From Bacteroidales bacterium UBA3856 (lineage in GTDB: Bacteria > Bacteroidota > Bacteroidia > Bacteroidales > UBA932): DNA of 6,878 nt. The notes beneath the pieces are model-generated. The model was not told where the DNA came from. It made no database searches and worked only from the letters and a program-made list of their open reading frames with translations. Position numbers and translations under genes: made by a program. The stretch is taken from NCBI GenBank assembly GCA_002392525.1, contig DGHE01000141.1, positions 1 through 6,878 on the forward strand. The letters are read 5' to 3'. Positions 6,136-6,878 of the stretch are shown one piece after another (positions within the stretch are counted from its first letter, which is position 1; each line of letters opens with the position of its first letter).

Positions 6136-6878
6136 ATGTTTAAAGGACAACCGAAGGGCCTCTTTGCACTGGCCCTTGCCAATACCGGTGAGCGATTTGG
6201 CTACTACACCATGATCGCCGTGTTCGCCCTGTTCCTCAGGGCCAACTTCGGCCTTTCTGCCGGTATGGCAGGAACCATTTACAGCTCATTCCTTATGTTT
6301 GTGTACTTCTTCCCGCTTGTCGGTGGTATCCTAGCCGATAAGTTTGGTTTCGGGAAGATGGTCACTTCCGGCATTCTGGTCATGTTCCTGGGATACCTGC
6401 TGCTCTCCGTTCCGCTGGGCAGCGGCACCGTAGCGCTCGTAGCCATGCTGGCCGCCCTCGTACTTATCGGATTCGGAACGGGCTTGTTCAAGGGTAACCT
6501 CCAGGTGATGGTCGGTGACCTGTACAACGACCCCCAGTACGCCGACAAACGCGACTCCGGCTTCTCCATCTTCTACATGGCTATCAATATCGGTGCACTG
6601 TTCGCCCCTACCGCCGCCATCAAGATCCGCGAATGGGGTATCAGCCTGGGATTTGACGGCAACTCCGCCTATCACTTCTCCTTCGCCGTGGCTTGCGTAT
6701 CCCTGGTCGTTTCCATCGCCATCTACTACGCTTTCCGCAGCTGGTTCAAGCACGTGGAAGGCGGTCACGCCAAGAGCGAGAAAGCCCAGGTGGTGGACAC
6801 CCTCACCCCCGAGCAGACCAAGAAGCGCATGGTAGCCCTGTTCCTGGTGTTCGCCGTGGTCATCTTCTTCTGGATGTC
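6136..6878 (+). CDS. POT (PTR2) family proton-dependent oligopeptide transporter, N-terminal half (cut by the right edge)
   Basis: Reading from ATG 6136 gives 247 codons with no stop before the window ends. The protein is an inner-membrane MFS-fold permease of the POT family, which imports di- and tripeptides with protons. Evidence: NTGERFGYY at 16-24, matching the E-x-x-E-R-F-x-Y-Y motif of helix 1; LVGGILADK (61-69) after helix 2; GLFKGNLQVMVGDLY (116-130) corresponding to the helix 4 F-K-P-N motif; and GFSIFYMAINIGA (142-154), which is the second PTR2 signature. Six hydrophobic helices are visible before a polar linker (about 201-230) and the start of a seventh. The first Glu of ExxER is Asn here, and the Pro of FKPN is Gly; I believe this is common in a Bacteroidota branch of the family. 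The ATG is 12 bases after pepD, with no promoter between, so co-transcription is likely. Confidence 0.93.
   Translation, partial: MFKGQPKGLFALALANTGERFGYYTMIAVFALFLRANFGLSAGMAGTIYSSFLMFVYFFPLVGGILADKFGFGKMVTSGILVMFLGYLLLSVPLGSGTVALVAMLAALVLIGFGTGLFKGNLQVMVGDLYNDPQYADKRDSGFSIFYMAINIGALFAPTAAIKIREWGISLGFDGNSAYHFSFAVACVSLVVSIAIYYAFRSWFKHVEGGHAKSEKAQVVDTLTPEQTKKRMVALFLVFAVVIFFWM

Noticed and set aside
1..6878. Mobile element, defence island, CRISPR array or RNA gene
   Set aside because: No transposase, integrase, terminal repeats, spaced repeats or tRNA-like folds were seen; gaps between genes are 128, 45, 12 and 10 bases and leave no room for such features, and base use is even across the window.

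Overview
The window looks like a GC-rich chromosomal segment from a Bacteroidota organism, probably order Bacteroidales. The reasons are: DUF4831 and DUF4434 proteins, both largely known from this phylum; promoter boxes matching the phylum's -7 consensus TAnnTTTG, one with a TTTG at the right -33 distance; no recognisable Shine-Dalgarno sequence before any of the seven genes; and protein sequences that read like Bacteroidota orthologs (S6, POT transporter). Codon third positions are strongly C-biased, which fits a high-GC gut or uncultured Bacteroidales lineage rather than classical Bacteroides. The genus cannot be fixed from the sequence.

Layout. At the left edge, on the minus strand, is the first half of rpsF (ribosomal protein S6). 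It has a clear upstream promoter and a hairpin at the predicted 5' end of its mRNA. A 128-bp divergent intergenic region separates it from a plus-strand unit of three overlapping genes: an LpxL/HtrB-family acyltransferase (305-1240), a DUF4434 TIM-barrel-like protein with a Tat-type lipoprotein signal (1216-2304) and a sugar-porter MFS permease (2301-3614). The junctions overlap by 25 and 4 bases, so co-transcription and translational coupling are likely. A 45-bp gap containing a TAnnTTTG box separates this from a second plus-strand unit: a secreted DUF4831 protein (3660-4646), the M20-family dipeptidase PepD (4657-6123) and a POT-family peptide transporter (6136 to beyond the right edge). The latter junctions are only 10 and 12 bases.

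How the genes may work together. The second unit has a plain logic: the POT permease imports di- and tripeptides with protons and PepD hydrolyses them in the cytosol; the DUF4831 protein is an envelope protein of unknown role. In the first unit, the DUF4434 protein may act on a glycan or glycoside outside the inner membrane and the coupled MFS permease may import the released sugar; this is inference. Why a lipid A-type acyltransferase leads that unit is not obvious.

I see no mobile element, CRISPR array, tRNA, rRNA or phage gene. The window is mostly ordinary chromosome. The points most worth a second look are the coupled DUF4434-permease pair, the shortened and motif-altered sugar porter, and the interlocked divergent promoters.
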